Shown here: positions 63,553-64,000 of the stretch, one piece after another
Layout of the letters: each line of letters begins with the position of its first letter
How positions within the stretch are numbered: position 1 is the first letter of the stretch
Assembly (NCBI GenBank): GCA_000381605.1
Contig: KB906754.1
Span: forward strand, 579,147 to 643,146
Direction of reading: 5' to 3'
Source of the DNA: Acidobacteriaceae bacterium KBS 89
GTDB taxonomy: Bacteria; Acidobacteriota; Terriglobia; Terriglobales; Acidobacteriaceae
DNA: 64,000 nucleotides
Position numbers and translations under genes: made by a program
Notes under the pieces: model-generated
The model's database searches: none
What the model was told of the DNA's origin: nothing
The model's input: the letters and a program-made list of their open reading frames with translations, nothing else

Positions 63553-63702
63553 ATGCTTTGGACAATTACAATTATTCTCTTCATCCTCTGGGTCCTAGGA
63601 CTCGTCAGCAGTTACACACTGGGCGGATGGATCCACATCCTTCTGGTCCTCGCTGTGATCGTGCTTATCTTCAACCTAATGTCTGGGAGACGGGCCGTCT
63701 GA
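63553..63702 (+). CDS. Lmo0937-family small membrane protein
   Basis: The 49-residue product (starting MLWTITIILFILWVLGLVSS) has two membrane helices with a Gly-rich YTLGGWIHILL turn between, then an Arg-rich C-terminus GRRAV. AGGAG at 63542 precedes it. It is very like the lmo0937 family of small stress-associated membrane proteins. CsbD follows 78 bp later, an arrangement seen for stress genes. Confidence 0.8.
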   Translation: MLWTITIILFILWVLGLVSSYTLGGWIHILLVLAVIVLIFNLMSGRRAV

Positions 63703-63780
63703 CGCTCGTCTACACGACCAGACATCAGGCAATAGAGCCGCCCTCCCAAGCCGTGTGAGTTTTCTGAAGGAGTTTAAAAC

Positions 63781-64000
63781 ATGAATACCGATAAAGTAGA
63801 AGGAAAATTCGATCAGGTAGCAGGCAAGATCAAGCAGAGTGTCGGCGAAGCTGTCGGCAACCAGAAATTGGCCAACGCTGGCGCTGCAGAACAAATCAAG
63901 GGCGTCGCAAAGGAGACATGGGGCAACGCCAAAGACACCGCGAACGTCGTGAATGACGACACGCGTGCACGCGCAGAAGTCGAAGGCGAGAGCTACAAAG
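63781..64000 (+). CDS. CsbD family stress-response protein (3' end outside window)
   Basis: The ATG follows AAGGAG. The first residues MNTDKVEGKFDQVAGKIKQSVGE are a textbook CsbD start (K.EG...Q..GK.K...G). Later AAEQIKGVAKETWGNAKD repeats the motif. At least 73 residues are visible before the window ends. CsbD proteins accumulate in general stress; biochemical role unknown. Confidence 0.88.
   Translation, partial: MNTDKVEGKFDQVAGKIKQSVGEAVGNQKLANAGAAEQIKGVAKETWGNAKDTANVVNDDTRARAEVEGESYK

Overview
This window looks like part of a chromosome from an acidobacterium of the Terriglobia/Acidobacteriaceae type (Granulicella, Edaphobacter or Terriglobus-like). The support is inferential: a GC-rich sequence with a Gram-negative envelope gene set (lpxD, lpxL-like, msbA-like, lptB, an lptC/lptA-like gene), three secreted VWFA-type proteins of the kind that is abundant in Acidobacteria, a PEP-CTERM protein, and a fused homocysteine methyltransferase/MTHF reductase. 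No rRNA, tRNA, CRISPR array, prophage or insertion sequence was recognised. The window is mostly core chromosome with a few accessory patches.

Layout. 1-4.1 kb: the C-terminal part of a GH3 beta-glucosidase, an ExuT-like sugar-acid transporter and a FadR-type GntR regulator. 4.1-12 kb: metG, a PEP-CTERM protein, an unknown protein, two secreted cupins, tatD, yajQ and a polyprenyl diphosphate synthase. 12-21.7 kb: xseB with the methionine/folate fusion enzyme, a lipoprotein, bshB1 (bacillithiol), an unknown P-loop protein, lpxD and an lpxL homologue, a SYLF protein, a LuxR regulator and dcd. 21.8-28.3 kb: HU, priA, a multi-PAS histidine kinase, a family 4 uracil-DNA glycosylase and rpoZ. 28.3-38.8 kb: a long minus-strand block (lptC/A, lptB, rpoN, hpf, rapZ, msbA-like, yicC, gmk, rpoZ) that resembles the proteobacterial lpt-rpoN cluster but has no ptsN. 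38.9-47 kb: small hypothetical genes, an ArgA-like acetyltransferase, glyQS and a tandem pair of VWFA proteins. 47-53.5 kb: an hxlR/SDR divergent pair, a GDSL hydrolase, a glycosyltransferase and a metal P-type ATPase interrupted by an in-frame TAG, then recO. 53.5-64 kb: a DinB-like protein, a 7Fe ferredoxin, NUDIX, inositol phosphatase, a third VWFA protein, moaE and moaD, DUF488, lon, pheA and two small stress proteins.

The most unusual signals are non-coding. A 159-bp dispersed element occurs twice, each time directly upstream of a gene (metG, DUF488), with strongly conserved ends and a core of ACCAC motifs spaced 10-11 bp, which is the helical repeat of DNA. A third intergenic region, behind the GH3 gene, has the same phased ACCA pattern without the conserved ends. 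Other points of interest are a MoaD whose GlyGly is buried by a 20-residue tail that reads into a REP-like hairpin, the nonsense-split P-type ATPase, a RapZ with an altered Walker A motif, tandem repeats of 53 and 56 bp, and a very large LptC/LptA-like protein.
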